64,000 nucleotides of DNA from Lachnospiraceae bacterium (GCA_900770225.1 CAAGJU010000192.1:1-64000), one strand, 5' to 3'; positions 9,542-18,985 are shown, counted from the first letter of the stretch. A program made the numbers and translations. The notes: a model not told the origin generated them from the letters alone.

Positions 9542-10900
9542 ATGGCGACGTGGTATGAAGAGGCAAGGTTTTATCATATTTATCCCCTGGGACTGCTGGG
9601 GGCGCCCGCCGTCAATGAAGGCGGGGAAGTCACGCACCGGCTCCGAGTGCTGACGGAGGAATGGCTTCCGCACATCGAAGAGATGGGCTTCAATGCCATT
9701 TATATCGGTCCTCTTTTCGAATCGGCGGCACACGGCTACGATACAACAGACTATCGGGTCGTCGACAGACGCCTCGGAGACAATGAGGACTTCCGACAGT
9801 TCGTGGAGAGTGCGCATAACAGCGGCATCAAAGTGATCGTCGACGGCGTGTTCAATCACACGGGAAGAAAATTCTTCGCCTTTACCGATATTCAGAAAAA
9901 CAGAGAAGCATCCCGGTATACCGGATGGTATAAGGGCATTCGCTTTGACGGCAACAGTGCCTATAACGACGGCTTCGCCTATGACAGCTGGCGCGGGAGC
10001 CAGGACCTCGTCAATCTGAATCTGAAAAATCCCGAGGTCGTGAAGTATCTGCTCGACACCGTAGATTTCTGGATCGATACGTTCGACATCGACGGCATCC
10101 GTCTCGACTGCGCCGATGTCCTGGATTTCGATTTCATGCGACAGCTCAGGGCACACACGGAGCAGAAAAAACAGGATTTCTGGCTGATGGGCGAAGTGAT
10201 CCACGGTGAGTACCGGCGCTGGATCGAAGAGGCGCGTCTGCACAGTGTCACGGACTACGAGCTCTGGAAGGGGCTGTATTCGGGGCATAACTCCGGCAAT
10301 TACTTCGAGATCGCGCATACGATCCGGCATCTGTTCGATCCGCAGTGGGGTTCCGCGCGCGGCTGCACGCTCTATACCTTCGCGGATAATCACGACGTCA
10401 GCCGGATTGCCTCGATGGTGAACGACCGCAGATTTCTTCTGCCCATTTACACCTGTGTCTTCCTGCTGCCCGGCATCCCGTCCGTCTATTACGGATCGGA
10501 ATTCGGGATCGAGGGAAAAAAGGAAGACGGCGACGCGGCGCTTCGTCCGGCGATCGATCTGCAGGCTATCAGAGAAAATAATCCGAACGAGATGCTCACA
10601 GCATGGATCGGCTATCTGAACGCCGTCCGTTCGGTGCACCCGGCCTGCGCGACGGGAGAATATCATGAGCTGGTTCTCACGAACCGCCAGTTTGCTTTTT
10701 CAAGGACAAAAGGCGACGACCTCGTGATTGCCGCTATGAATAACGATGACAAGCCGGTGTGGGTCAATATTCCGGTGCCGCTCGGAGCGCAGCAGTACTA
10801 CGATGCGGTGGAAAAGAAGACGATCACGCCGGAAAACGGTCATATCGCGGTAAAAATACCTGCCTGCGGTGCAGAAATCATCACGCGGGCGGACAGCTGA
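9542..10900 (+). CDS. GH13 alpha-amylase family glycosidase
   Basis: 452-residue retaining alpha-glycosidase of family GH13, likely cytoplasmic because no signal peptide is seen. The four GH13 regions are present: DGVFNHTG, the nucleophile region GIRLDCAD (Asp about 188), the acid/base in LMGEVIHG (Glu about 218), and FADNHDVSR (Asp about 284). GGAGG at 9529-9533 sits 8 bases before the ATG, 40 bases after tatD. glgB lies downstream, so maltodextrin or glycogen-derived alpha-glucan is the likely substrate; the exact specificity (amylase, neopullulanase or other) cannot be read. The frame is open upstream into tatD but lacks similarity there. Confidence 0.85.
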   Translation: MATWYEEARFYHIYPLGLLGAPAVNEGGEVTHRLRVLTEEWLPHIEEMGFNAIYIGPLFESAAHGYDTTDYRVVDRRLGDNEDFRQFVESAHNSGIKVIVDGVFNHTGRKFFAFTDIQKNREASRYTGWYKGIRFDGNSAYNDGFAYDSWRGSQDLVNLNLKNPEVVKYLLDTVDFWIDTFDIDGIRLDCADVLDFDFMRQLRAHTEQKKQDFWLMGEVIHGEYRRWIEEARLHSVTDYELWKGLYSGHNSGNYFEIAHTIRHLFDPQWGSARGCTLYTFADNHDVSRIASMVNDRRFLLPIYTCVFLLPGIPSVYYGSEFGIEGKKEDGDAALRPAIDLQAIRENNPNEMLTAWIGYLNAVRSVHPACATGEYHELVLTNRQFAFSRTKGDDLVIAAMNNDDKPVWVNIPVPLGAQQYYDAVEKKTITPENGHIAVKIPACGAEIITRADS

Positions 10901-10917
10901 GCCAGCTGTTTGAAAAG

Positions 10918-11046
10918 GCGCGATAAACTCTTTGATATAAAGATGTGCGAAATAGCGCGATAAATCCTTTGATATTCAGAGGTGCGAAAAGGCACGATAA
11001 ATCTTTGATACAGGTTGTAATGGCACGGTAAACCCTTTCATCATGG
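10918..11046 (+). repeat. 37-bp minisatellite upstream of glgB
   Basis: Four imperfect direct copies beginning GCGCGATAAA or GCACGATAAA at 10918, 10955, 10992 and 11023 (spacings 37, 37, 31), with the core CTTTGATAT and a tail like AGGTGCGAAA. The array fills the space between the GH13 gene and glgB. No terminator is evident. Confidence 0.85.
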
Positions 11047-11063
11047 ATATGGGGGATAAGGCT

Positions 11064-13298
11064 ATGGCGGGAAGAAAGAAAAGTGAGGCGACGGTAAAAC
11101 CTGCGGATGCAGTCAGCACAGCTAAGGAGAAGGCAGAAGCGGCTGTGGAAACAGCGGCAGAGGCTGTGAAGAAGACTGCGGCACCGGAAAAGGTGGAAAA
11201 AGCAGTGGAGGCTGCAGCAGAGGCTGTGAAAAAGGCTACAGCGTCTGAAACGACGGAAAAAGCAGCAGATGCGATGAAAAAAGCCACGGCAGCGGCAGCT
11301 GACACAGCGAAGAAGGCAGCGGCTGCAGTGAAGAAACCGACAAAAGCGCCGACGAAGGTCCGGGAGGATCCATCTGCGCCGCCCGCTGAGGAAGCAGAGC
11401 AGGATCCGCATATTTTTACCAGTCTTGACCAGTACCTCTTCGGACAGGCGACGCACTACGATCTGTATAAAAAAATGGGTGCGCACGCGGCGAAGAAGGA
11501 CGGAAAAGCCGGCGTCTGGTTCACGGTGTGGGCGCCGAATGCGTCTGCCATCTACGTGATCGGCGAATTCAACAGCTGGAATGAGACGGCCAATCCGATG
11601 ACGAAGCTGTCGGAGCAGGGCACCTGGGAGGTATTTGTCGAGGGCGCTGCTGTCGGCCAGATGTATAAATATCTGATCATTTCCCGCAAAGGGGAGAAGC
11701 TGTACAAGGCCGATCCGTATGCCAACTGGGCGGAAAAGCGTCCGGGCACGGCGTCACGCATCGCCGATCTCTCGTATCGCTGGGGCGATGCCGCATGGGT
11801 AAAGGCGCGCCGCAGATTCAAGCCGAAGACGACGGCACTCTCGATTTATGAGGTGCATCCGGGCTCCTGGATGAAACATCCCTACAGCGAGGAGAATCCT
11901 GAGGGTTTCTATAACTACCGCGAGTTCGCCAAACGGATCGTCCAGTACGTGAAGGACATGGGCTATACGCACGTAGAGCTGATGGGCATCGCGGAGCATC
12001 CGCTGGATGCCTCCTGGGGCTATCAGGTCACGGGCTATTATGCACCGACCTCCCGCTACGGCACGCCGCAGGACTTCAAGTACCTTGTCGATTACCTGCA
12101 CAAAAATAAAATCGGCGTCATCCTGGACTGGGTTCCGGCGCATTTTCCGAAGGACGCGCAGGGACTGGCCAACTTCGACGGAGAGGCCGTGTATGAGCAT
12201 GCGGACCCGAGGAGGGGCGAGCACCCCGACTGGGGCACGAAGATCTTCAATTACGGCCGGCCTGAGGTCAAGAACTTCCTGATCGCGAACGCACTGTACT
12301 GGCTCGAGGAATACCATATTGACGGTCTGCGCGTGGATGCGGTGGCGTCCATGCTCTACCTGGATTACGGCCGAAAGGACGGCGAATGGATCCCGAACGA
12401 GCAGGGCGGAAACCAGAATAATGAGGCCATTGAATTTTTCCGTCATCTGAACTCTCTGGTGAATGGACGGGATCCCGGCTGCATGATGATCGCCGAGGAA
12501 TCCACGGCATGGCCGAAGGTAACGGGCAGCGTAGAGGACGGCGGTCTTGGCTTCACCTACAAGTGGAATATGGGCTGGATGCACGATTTCCTCGAGTACA
12601 TGAAGCTCGACCCGTATTTCCGCAAGTTCAACCACAACAAGATGACGTTCGCCATGACCTATGCTTTTTCGGAGAACTACATCCTCGTGCTCTCGCACGA
12701 TGAGGTGGTGCATCTGAAATGTTCGATGATCAACAAGATGCCGGGCCTGGAGGATGACAAGTTCCAGAACCTGAAGGCCGGATATACGTTTATGTTTGGC
12801 CATCCGGGTAAGAAGCTTCTGTTCATGGGCCAGGATATCGGCCAGTACCGCGAGTGGAGCGAGGAGCGTGAGGTCGACTGGTTCCTGCTGCAGGATAAGA
12901 AAAACGAGCATCTGCAGGCCTACGTGCGCGATCTCCTGATGATGTATAAGAAGTATCCGGCGCTGTACGCCAATGATGTGGATTACAACGGTTTTCAGTG
13001 GATCAATGCCGATGACGCTGACCGTTCGATCTTCAGCTTCATCCGCTGGTCACCCACGGGCAAAAATAATCTGATCTTCGTGATCAACTTCACCCCGATC
13101 GAGCGGAAGGATTACCAGTGCGGCGTCCCGAAACTGACGACCTATACCCAGATCCTCGACAGCCGGAATATCAAGTACGGCGGCCAGAGAGAGAAGATGG
13201 ACAAGTATGTCGCTGCGGACGGTCCGTGCGACACCCAGCCGTATCATATCGATTACGAGCTGCCGGCGTACGGGGCAGCGGTGTTCAAATTTAACTGA
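11064..13298 (+). CDS. glgB: 1,4-alpha-glucan branching enzyme with Ala/Lys-rich N-terminal tail
   Basis: 744-residue glycogen branching enzyme forming alpha-1,6 branches. After an N-terminal tail come a CBM48-like domain (VWAPNASAIYVIGEFNSWN) and a GH13 barrel with the nucleophile in DGLRVDAVAS (Asp about 423), the acid in MIAEESTAWP (Glu about 476) and LSHDEVVH. The first ~105 residues are unusual: highly charged, Ala/Lys/Glu-rich, with a ~20-residue repeat (AAEAVKK...EKA), resembling histone H1-like or phasin-like helices. The ATG at 11064 was chosen over 11043 because GGGGGATAAGG precedes it. Other glycogen genes are not in the window. Confidence 0.93.
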   Translation: MAGRKKSEATVKPADAVSTAKEKAEAAVETAAEAVKKTAAPEKVEKAVEAAAEAVKKATASETTEKAADAMKKATAAAADTAKKAAAAVKKPTKAPTKVREDPSAPPAEEAEQDPHIFTSLDQYLFGQATHYDLYKKMGAHAAKKDGKAGVWFTVWAPNASAIYVIGEFNSWNETANPMTKLSEQGTWEVFVEGAAVGQMYKYLIISRKGEKLYKADPYANWAEKRPGTASRIADLSYRWGDAAWVKARRRFKPKTTALSIYEVHPGSWMKHPYSEENPEGFYNYREFAKRIVQYVKDMGYTHVELMGIAEHPLDASWGYQVTGYYAPTSRYGTPQDFKYLVDYLHKNKIGVILDWVPAHFPKDAQGLANFDGEAVYEHADPRRGEHPDWGTKIFNYGRPEVKNFLIANALYWLEEYHIDGLRVDAVASMLYLDYGRKDGEWIPNEQGGNQNNEAIEFFRHLNSLVNGRDPGCMMIAEESTAWPKVTGSVEDGGLGFTYKWNMGWMHDFLEYMKLDPYFRKFNHNKMTFAMTYAFSENYILVLSHDEVVHLKCSMINKMPGLEDDKFQNLKAGYTFMFGHPGKKLLFMGQDIGQYREWSEEREVDWFLLQDKKNEHLQAYVRDLLMMYKKYPALYANDVDYNGFQWINADDADRSIFSFIRWSPTGKNNLIFVINFTPIERKDYQCGVPKLTTYTQILDSRNIKYGGQREKMDKYVAADGPCDTQPYHIDYELPAYGAAVFKFN

Positions 13299-13416
13299 TA
13301 TGGGACTTGCATCGATGCTGAAGACGGGCAGCAGGAAATTTGCTGACAGCAGAACGGATGCAGAATGTCCTGAAATTTAACAGATGGATGGCTGCGTATG
13401 CAGCAGACAGATACGT

Positions 13417-13452
13417 CCGGGACTTCCGTGTATGGAGGTTCCGGGCGTTTTT
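13417..13452 (+). terminator. Intrinsic terminator downstream of glgB
   Basis: An 11-bp stem with two G-U pairs (CCGGGACTTCC / GGAGGTTCCGG) and a GTGTAT loop, followed by GGCGTTTTTC. It lies between glgB and the convergent TraX-like gene. Confidence 0.75.
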
Positions 13453-13467
13453 CTGCATGAGCCGTAC

Positions 13468-14343
13468 TCAGATTAGCCTGGCCATCAGAGCAAGCAGCAG
13501 GAGATGCGCGGGATAAAATACGTAAAAAGCGTATTTTGCGGCAGCGGCATGACCGTGCGTGGCTGTCAGCTGCCTGCCGCGGCTGCCGTTATACAGAGAG
13601 ACGGGAATCATAGCCAGAAAAGCGCCGACATCATCAAACAGATTGAGGTTCAGCATCAGGCATCCCCAGAAGCAGGCATCGGTCTTTTTCTTCATCATGA
13701 CACCGTTGAAATAATAAAAGCAGGCGAGGCAGAGCATGCCCATCCACTCATAATCCAGACGGAGGGCATAAGATGCCAGCGAGCAGCCGGTGATGACCGC
13801 AGTCTGCAGAAAGGCCGACGGCAGCGGGGCGAAGGCGTGCTCCCGTATGACGCTGATCAACTGGAACATGATCAGACCGAGTCCGAGCGTGAACATGGTA
13901 TTCTGGTGTTCCGGGAAAAACCAGGAGCCATACATCAGATTAAACGGTATTTCTGCCAGAAGGGCGAAAAGCAGAACGCGCGCCGTATATTTTTTAACAT
14001 CGTGTGTGTGAAAATAACCCTCGGTCAGCAGAAAACAGAAGAGCGGGAAAGCGATCCGGCCGACGATACTGCTGAATATCAGCTCCGCCGCTCCCCTGAG
14101 GTGAAAAAATTTGGCGGCGTGATCGGACACCATGGAGATGCAGGCGATCACTTTCAGATCAAAACCGCTGAGTACGGCGGATCCGCGACGATGATGTCCC
14201 GTATGTTCGATTGATTCGTGTTCGTTATGTCCGGCGGATTCGTGCCGGGAAGAATCAGCTGATCCGGGTTCAGTTTTTTCGGCGAATCTGCGCCGGGTAT
14301 GACTGGCGGCCGGATCGGCTACCGTATATTCTGAAAAATTCAT
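13468..14343 (-). CDS. TraX-family membrane protein
   Basis: 291 residues. An N-terminal ~55-residue hydrophilic His/Ser/Glu-rich tail (HESAGHNEHESIEHTGHH) is followed by about seven hydrophobic segments. SGFDLKVIACISMVSDHAAK begins the membrane part and matches the TraX/YoaT-type family named after the F-plasmid pilin acetylase; chromosomal clostridial members have no proven function. The ATG at 14343 is preferred to 14358 because GGAG precedes it at good spacing. It lies next to the Tad pilus locus, divergent from the prepilin peptidase, so pilus-related modification is possible but unproven. Confidence 0.75.
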   Translation of the reverse strand: MNFSEYTVADPAASHTRRRFAEKTEPGSADSSRHESAGHNEHESIEHTGHHRRGSAVLSGFDLKVIACISMVSDHAAKFFHLRGAAELIFSSIVGRIAFPLFCFLLTEGYFHTHDVKKYTARVLLFALLAEIPFNLMYGSWFFPEHQNTMFTLGLGLIMFQLISVIREHAFAPLPSAFLQTAVITGCSLASYALRLDYEWMGMLCLACFYYFNGVMMKKKTDACFWGCLMLNLNLFDDVGAFLAMIPVSLYNGSRGRQLTATHGHAAAAKYAFYVFYPAHLLLLALMARLI

Positions 14344-14590
14344 GGACACTCCATTCATGGCAGGACTGAGTTCCGGTGCGGTTCGATTTGTGAACAGCTC
14401 ACAAATATTTCATGGGAACAACCCTGTTTTCCGTGATAAATACGTATAGACAATAAAATATATAAATTATATGATAAAGATATCAATTCGCAGGTTGCAC
14501 CTTCCGCCTTTCTGATCAATCCTGAGAGGCGCATTTCACTTTACATATTTCCACTCTGACTTTAAATTTTCCTAAAACCAGCAGCAATCC
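14344..14590. other. AT-rich intergenic stretch, no gene seen
   Basis: The divergent spacer between the TraX-like gene and the prepilin peptidase. It is AT-rich around 14430-14490 (AATAAAATATATAAATTAT), so it probably contains promoters, but no -35/-10 pair could be assigned with confidence. Confidence 0.4.
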
Positions 14591-14700
14591 GGAAAGTTCC
14601 CGTTCATTCGTTGCCAGCCAGGCACCGATGCCTGTGAAGGTCTCGGCTTGGGAGTCTCCTTGTGTTCCGTGGCTTTAGCAGTGGCTGAACGGTAACTCTG
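14591..14700. repeat. Dispersed palindromic repeat, family A, degraded copy
   Basis: GGTCTCGGCTTGGGAGTCTC (14639-14658) followed by CTTGTGTTCCGTGGCTTT matches the right ends of the copies at 52415, 58252 and 61792. The left half is poorly conserved (TTGCCAGCCAGGCACC only). Confidence 0.6.
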
Positions 14701-14799
14701 GAAACAATGCACGATGATTGGGGCGGGAAACTTGTCAGCCATGCGTGTCCTGCTGTGTATTGAGATACAGAGTAGCACAGGAAAGGCAGGTGACTGTCT

Positions 14800-15318
14800 G
14801 TGAACACGGAAGAATTATACCATATGCTGGCGCTGATTTTCTGCGCCGGTGCCGCCGCTCTGGATGTCCGCTCGGCGAGGATCGATAACTTCTGGATCCT
14901 GATCGGTGTGGGACTTTCCTGTCTCTGTCAGTTGATGCAGCCGGGAGAATTTCGGCTGACTGGTCTTTTTATTCCGCTTCTGTTTCTTTTCCCTCTATTT
15001 ATTTTCCGCATGGTCGGTGCGGGTGATGTGAAGCTGTTGTGCATTCTTGGCATGTTCATGGGTCCGAGAAAAATATGGGACGGTATGCTCTGGACGTTTG
15101 TCTTTGCCGCTGTGCTTTCGCTGGCGGTTATGCCGGATGCCGGTGGCGCTGCCGCGCGCTTCCGATATTTTTTCACCTATATGAAGAGGACGGCTGCCGG
15201 AAACGGAGTGATGAAATCTCCGGAACGTTATATACGATCCGGCATGCATGCGGAAAACATTCATCTGTCGGTGCCGGCGCTGGCTTCTGTGCTGCTGTGG
15301 TACGGCGGGCTGTACTGA
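14800..15318 (+). CDS. tadV: A24-family prepilin peptidase (CpaA/TadV-like)
   Basis: 172-residue integral membrane aspartic protease that would cleave and possibly methylate Flp-type prepilins. The first catalytic Asp lies in LDVRSARIDN (about residue 23) and the second in the GxGD motif GAGDVK (about residue 69), between hydrophobic segments. A GTG start at 14800 is preceded by AGGCAGG. It opens the Tad pilus gene run. A second A24 enzyme lies at 25144-25587, so the locus has two, perhaps one for the pilin and one for the TadE-like pseudopilins (inference). Confidence 0.85.
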   Translation: MNTEELYHMLALIFCAGAAALDVRSARIDNFWILIGVGLSCLCQLMQPGEFRLTGLFIPLLFLFPLFIFRMVGAGDVKLLCILGMFMGPRKIWDGMLWTFVFAAVLSLAVMPDAGGAAARFRYFFTYMKRTAAGNGVMKSPERYIRSGMHAENIHLSVPALASVLLWYGGLY

Positions 15319-15413
15319 TGGGTGGCATGTAACAGCCGGCGTCGCTAAATGAAGTTGAAATAACAGCATTTCGACAGTGGATGGTTGCAGCAGATTGTCA
15401 GGAGGAAAAATAC

Positions 15414-16718
15414 ATGAGAAACGTCTTCGCTGTGTTTGATACGGAGCAGGCCTATGCCTTTCGCATGATGGAATATCTGAACTGCCGGAAAAATATGCCG
15501 TTTGAGGTGCAGATGTTCACGAACGCCGAGGCACTGATCTCCTTCACCGGGAAGAGGCATGTGGATCTGCTGCTTGTCTCCGCGAGAGCGGCGGAGGACC
15601 GGATCCTGCAGCTCTCAGTGGGAAAAATCGTTGTGCTGGCTGAGGGAGAGATCGATAAGCGGCTGGCTTCGTATCCGTCGGTCTGCAAGTACCAGTCGGC
15701 CCGACAGATCGTACGGGAAGTCATGGATTTTTACAGCGCGGAAAAAGACGCGGCGGCACCGGTCAGGATGATGAAGCCGAATGTCCGCCGGATCGGCGTT
15801 GTCAGCACATGGGAGCCGGGCATACGAACGTCCCTGGCCATTGCGCTCGGTGGCATTCTGGCGGAGAGCCGCAGTGTCCTGTATGCATCGCTGGATCCGT
15901 GGTCTGGCGCGGCCGATGCGCTTTCCGGAGACGCCGATCGGACGATGAGTGAGCTGCTGTATTATTATCGCCAGGGCAAAACCGGGCTGATCTATCTGGC
16001 CGATACCATGGTGCGCAGCATCCGGGGCATGCATTACATACCGCCGGCTTCGCACCCCGGAGATCTGATGCTGATGCAGACAGAGCAGTGGGAGGGATTT
16101 TTCAGTGAGCTACTGGATACAGGCGCCTATGACACACTGATCTTGGATATAGGAAGCGACATGATACAGCCGGAGGGCGTTCTGTCATCCTGCACGGAAA
16201 TCTATATGCCGGTGACTGGCAATATTTTTTCAGAGAGGGCTGCGGCTGCGCTAAGGACATGGGCGGAGGACAATCACGCGGAATGGAAAGACAGGCTGCG
16301 GACCGTTGTCATCGATGGAGATACAGAGGAAGAATGCCGGCAGCTGCTGGCAGCGGACAGATCCGTCAGCCAAATGTCCGAAGATGATGGAGAGGAAGCT
16401 GACGGAGAGACAAACAAAAGGGCGAACAGAAAGGCCGGCAGAGGGAGAGATAACGGAGCGCCTAACAGAAGAAATAACAGAGGAACAGACAACGGAGCGA
16501 CTAACAGTAGGCATAACAAAGGGACAGATAACGGAGAGCCGGATGACGGGGAGAAGGATACATGGAATAAGGATGAGGATAGTCGGGATCGACAAAAAGT
16601 GCTGTACGGGAGAGAGCGGATCGCGGCGCTCCGATCGGGCAGGATGGGGAAGATCGCCTGCCGGCTGGAGCATGAGCGAATTTCCGGAACCGCGGCAGAG
16701 CGGGACGCGGTGATATGA
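15414..16718 (+). CDS. tadZ: TadZ/CpaE-like pilus assembly protein, degenerate P-loop
   Basis: 434 residues. The N-terminal ~110 residues resemble an atypical receiver-like domain (MRNVFAVFDTEQAYAFRMME). A ParA/MinD-like domain follows (VRRIGVVSTWEPGIRTSLA near 125-143), but the Walker A Lys/Gly pattern is not intact, so ATP binding is doubtful. TadZ proteins position the Tad machine at the pole. About residues 335-385 are a hydrophilic 13-residue repeat (RGTDNGATNSRHN and variants, 39-bp unit) in the C-terminal tail. The ATG at 15414 has GGAGG 8 bases upstream; the frame is open to 15381. Next is TadA. Confidence 0.8.
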   Translation: MRNVFAVFDTEQAYAFRMMEYLNCRKNMPFEVQMFTNAEALISFTGKRHVDLLLVSARAAEDRILQLSVGKIVVLAEGEIDKRLASYPSVCKYQSARQIVREVMDFYSAEKDAAAPVRMMKPNVRRIGVVSTWEPGIRTSLAIALGGILAESRSVLYASLDPWSGAADALSGDADRTMSELLYYYRQGKTGLIYLADTMVRSIRGMHYIPPASHPGDLMLMQTEQWEGFFSELLDTGAYDTLILDIGSDMIQPEGVLSSCTEIYMPVTGNIFSERAAAALRTWAEDNHAEWKDRLRTVVIDGDTEEECRQLLAADRSVSQMSEDDGEEADGETNKRANRKAGRGRDNGAPNRRNNRGTDNGATNSRHNKGTDNGEPDDGEKDTWNKDEDSRDRQKVLYGRERIAALRSGRMGKIACRLEHERISGTAAERDAVI

Positions 16719-16848
16719 AGCTGTCCCGCAGAAATGTGGCAGGACGGGAGGCGCGCGGTGAAGTTGTCGAGGATGTGTTGCAGAACGGAAGGAAGCGCTG
16801 TGAAGCTGTCCGCGGAGGCGCGGCAGAAAGGATGGCGGTGCCATGAAT
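16711..16848 (+). repeat. 42-43-bp minisatellite between tadZ and tadA
   Basis: Copies of TGAAG(C/T)TGTC start at 16716, 16759 and 16801, and a vestige TGAAT at 16844. The middle and 3' parts (GCAGAA..GGA..GG) also align. The array overlaps the tadZ stop and the tadA start codon. Confidence 0.7.
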
Positions 16849-18051
16849 AATCTGGCTGTGGAGCTGCGCCGGCAGCTGCTGGACAAACTGGATTCCTGCA
16901 CTGATGTGAGCGACGATCAGATTCTTTCCATGATCGATGAGATGGTGCTCGAGGCGGGAAAAACAAAGGATCTCCCGCTGGCGGAGATGGAGGATCTGCG
17001 GCGGAGTCTGTTCTGCTCCGTCCGACGCCTCGATGTGCTGCAGGATCTGCTCGATGACCCGGAGATCACAGAGATCATGGTCAATGGATACCGGCATATT
17101 TTTTATGAGAAACACGGAAAAATACGCGAATGGGATCACTGTTTTGAATCAAAAATGCGGCTGGAGGATGTCATTCAGCAGATTGCCGGCTGGTGCAACC
17201 GTGTGGTGAATGAACAGCGCCCGATCGCGGACGCAAGGCTTCCCGATGGTTCGCGTGTGAATATCGTCATGGATCCTGTGGCTCTTGACGGGCCGGTCGT
17301 CACCATCAGAAGGTTTCCTGAGGAGCCGATCAGGATGGAGGATCTCGTGCGGCTGGGCAGTCTGACAGTTGAGGCGGCGGATTTCCTGAAGGATCTGGTG
17401 GAGGCGAGGTATGCCATCCTTGTCGGCGGCGGAACGTCTACCGGCAAAACGACATTTCTCAATGCCCTGACAGCGTATATACCGGAGAGCGAACGCGTCC
17501 TGACCATAGAGGACAATGCGGAGCTGCAGATCCAGAGGGTCAGGAATCTCGTGCGGATGGAGGCGAGGTCGGCCAATCTGGAGGACGCCCATGAGATTAC
17601 GATACGGGATCTCATTAAAACGGCTTTGCGTATGCGGCCGGACCGGCTGCTGATCGGTGAGATCCGCGGTGCAGAGGCGGAAGATCTTCTGACAAGCCTT
17701 AATACCGGGCATGACGGTGGCATGTGCTCCCTCCATTCAAATAACGTCCGTGACAGCATTGGCAGGATAGAAGTCATGGTTCTCATGAGCAATGAGGAGC
17801 TTCCGATCCCGGTCATACGCCGTCAGATTGCATCCGGCGTCGAGATTCTGGTGCACCTTTCAAGGGACGCCGCGGGGGCGAGACAGCTGAGCGAGATCGC
17901 GGAAATAACTGGGATGGATGGCAATGAGGTGCAGATCCGTACGCTTTTTGCGAGGGATCAGGAAGGCGTGCTGAGAAAGAAAAATACACTGACGAGAACC
18001 GGCAAGCTGGAGAAACTGTATGAGAGAAAAGGCGGGAAGTATCAGAGATGA
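16843..18051 (+). CDS. tadA: TadA/CpaF-family secretion ATPase
   Basis: 402-residue hexameric ATPase of the type II/IV secretion superfamily that powers Flp pilus assembly. The N-terminal CpaF region contains LLDDPEITEIMVNGY. The Walker A motif GGTSTGKTTF is near residues 195-204, with the Asp box around TIEDNAELQ, Walker B LLIGEIRG near 268 and the His box GGMCSLHSN. AAAGGATGG precedes the ATG. The 3' end overlaps tadB by 32 bases. Confidence 0.95.
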   Translation: MNNLAVELRRQLLDKLDSCTDVSDDQILSMIDEMVLEAGKTKDLPLAEMEDLRRSLFCSVRRLDVLQDLLDDPEITEIMVNGYRHIFYEKHGKIREWDHCFESKMRLEDVIQQIAGWCNRVVNEQRPIADARLPDGSRVNIVMDPVALDGPVVTIRRFPEEPIRMEDLVRLGSLTVEAADFLKDLVEARYAILVGGGTSTGKTTFLNALTAYIPESERVLTIEDNAELQIQRVRNLVRMEARSANLEDAHEITIRDLIKTALRMRPDRLLIGEIRGAEAEDLLTSLNTGHDGGMCSLHSNNVRDSIGRIEVMVLMSNEELPIPVIRRQIASGVEILVHLSRDAAGARQLSEIAEITGMDGNEVQIRTLFARDQEGVLRKKNTLTRTGKLEKLYERKGGKYQR

Positions 18052-18826
18052 TGATCGAAGAAGTTACGTGAGAGAAAAGACGGGCAAAATACGCTACGAT
18101 ATATACAGTTTTCGCCATGTGGAATGGCTTCGCTACAGTCTGACGGGACTGGGTATCGGCCTGTTTGCCGTTTGGATCTGTTACCGGTCACTGTGGGCGC
18201 TGCCGCTGGCTTTCGTGATCATGATCATATATCTACGAAATACCAGAAAGCGCCTGGCGGAGGAACGGCGGAACCAGCTGAATTATCAATTCCGTGATCT
18301 GCTGGCATCTCTGCACACGACCATGCTCGCCGGCTATTCACTGGAGAATGCAGTGGCGGCATCGGCATCTGACATGGCGAAGCTTTACGGGAAAGACAGC
18401 CTGATCGCCATGGAACTGCGCGGCATCCTCCGGCAGATGAGCTATCGTATCCCGGTGGAAAAACTCTTTGCGGAGCTGGGAGCGAGAAGCGGAGTCGAGG
18501 ATATTCGGACGTTTGGCGAGGTGATCACTGTTGCCAAGCGCACCGGCGGAAATATGGGTGAGGTGCTGCAGACGACCTGGCAGACTCTGGGCGAGAAGAT
18601 CGAGACAAAAAAGGAAATCGACACCCTGATGGCTTCCCGAAAATACGAAATGAAGATCATGGATCTGATGCCGGCGGGAATTATCCTCTATCTGAAGATT
18701 TCGTTCAACGGATTCCTCGATCCGATGTATGGCAACCCTGTCGGTGCAGCCGTGATGACGGGGTGTCTGCTCCTGTATGTTGCCGCTGTATTTTTCGGGG
18801 AAAAGCTCCTCAGCATCCAGGTGTGA
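18020..18826 (+). CDS. tadB: TadB-like pilus assembly inner membrane protein
   Basis: 268-residue T2SSF-family platform protein. Two hydrophobic segments near residues 35-75 precede a cytoplasmic F domain (FRDLLASLHTTMLAGYSLEN ... RTGGNMGEVLQTTWQTLGEK), and two more lie at the C-terminus. GGAGA at 18009-18013 supports the ATG at 18020, inside tadA. A 48-bp duplication (TGAGAGAAAAGRCGGG at 18021 and 18069) covers the tadA end and tadB start, so a GTG at 18068 could be the older start. Confidence 0.87.
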   Translation: MREKAGSIRDDDRRSYVREKTGKIRYDIYSFRHVEWLRYSLTGLGIGLFAVWICYRSLWALPLAFVIMIIYLRNTRKRLAEERRNQLNYQFRDLLASLHTTMLAGYSLENAVAASASDMAKLYGKDSLIAMELRGILRQMSYRIPVEKLFAELGARSGVEDIRTFGEVITVAKRTGGNMGEVLQTTWQTLGEKIETKKEIDTLMASRKYEMKIMDLMPAGIILYLKISFNGFLDPMYGNPVGAAVMTGCLLLYVAAVFFGEKLLSIQV

Positions 18827-18985
18827 GGCGAACGCTGCGTCAGACTACTGAAGTCGGGCTTAATATAGTGCTGTTGCATCACTAATGATATGGATGATCA
18901 ATGTGCGCGTGATGACAGGGAAAATCAGCTGTTTTATTAAGTGCGCACAGGTAAGCCAGGATATTCACTATGAAAGGATCCGAAT

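Noticed and set aside
13504..14214. 236-codon frame opposite the TraX-like gene
   Set aside because: Shadow frame; the reverse strand encodes a clear multi-helix membrane protein with a ribosome site.
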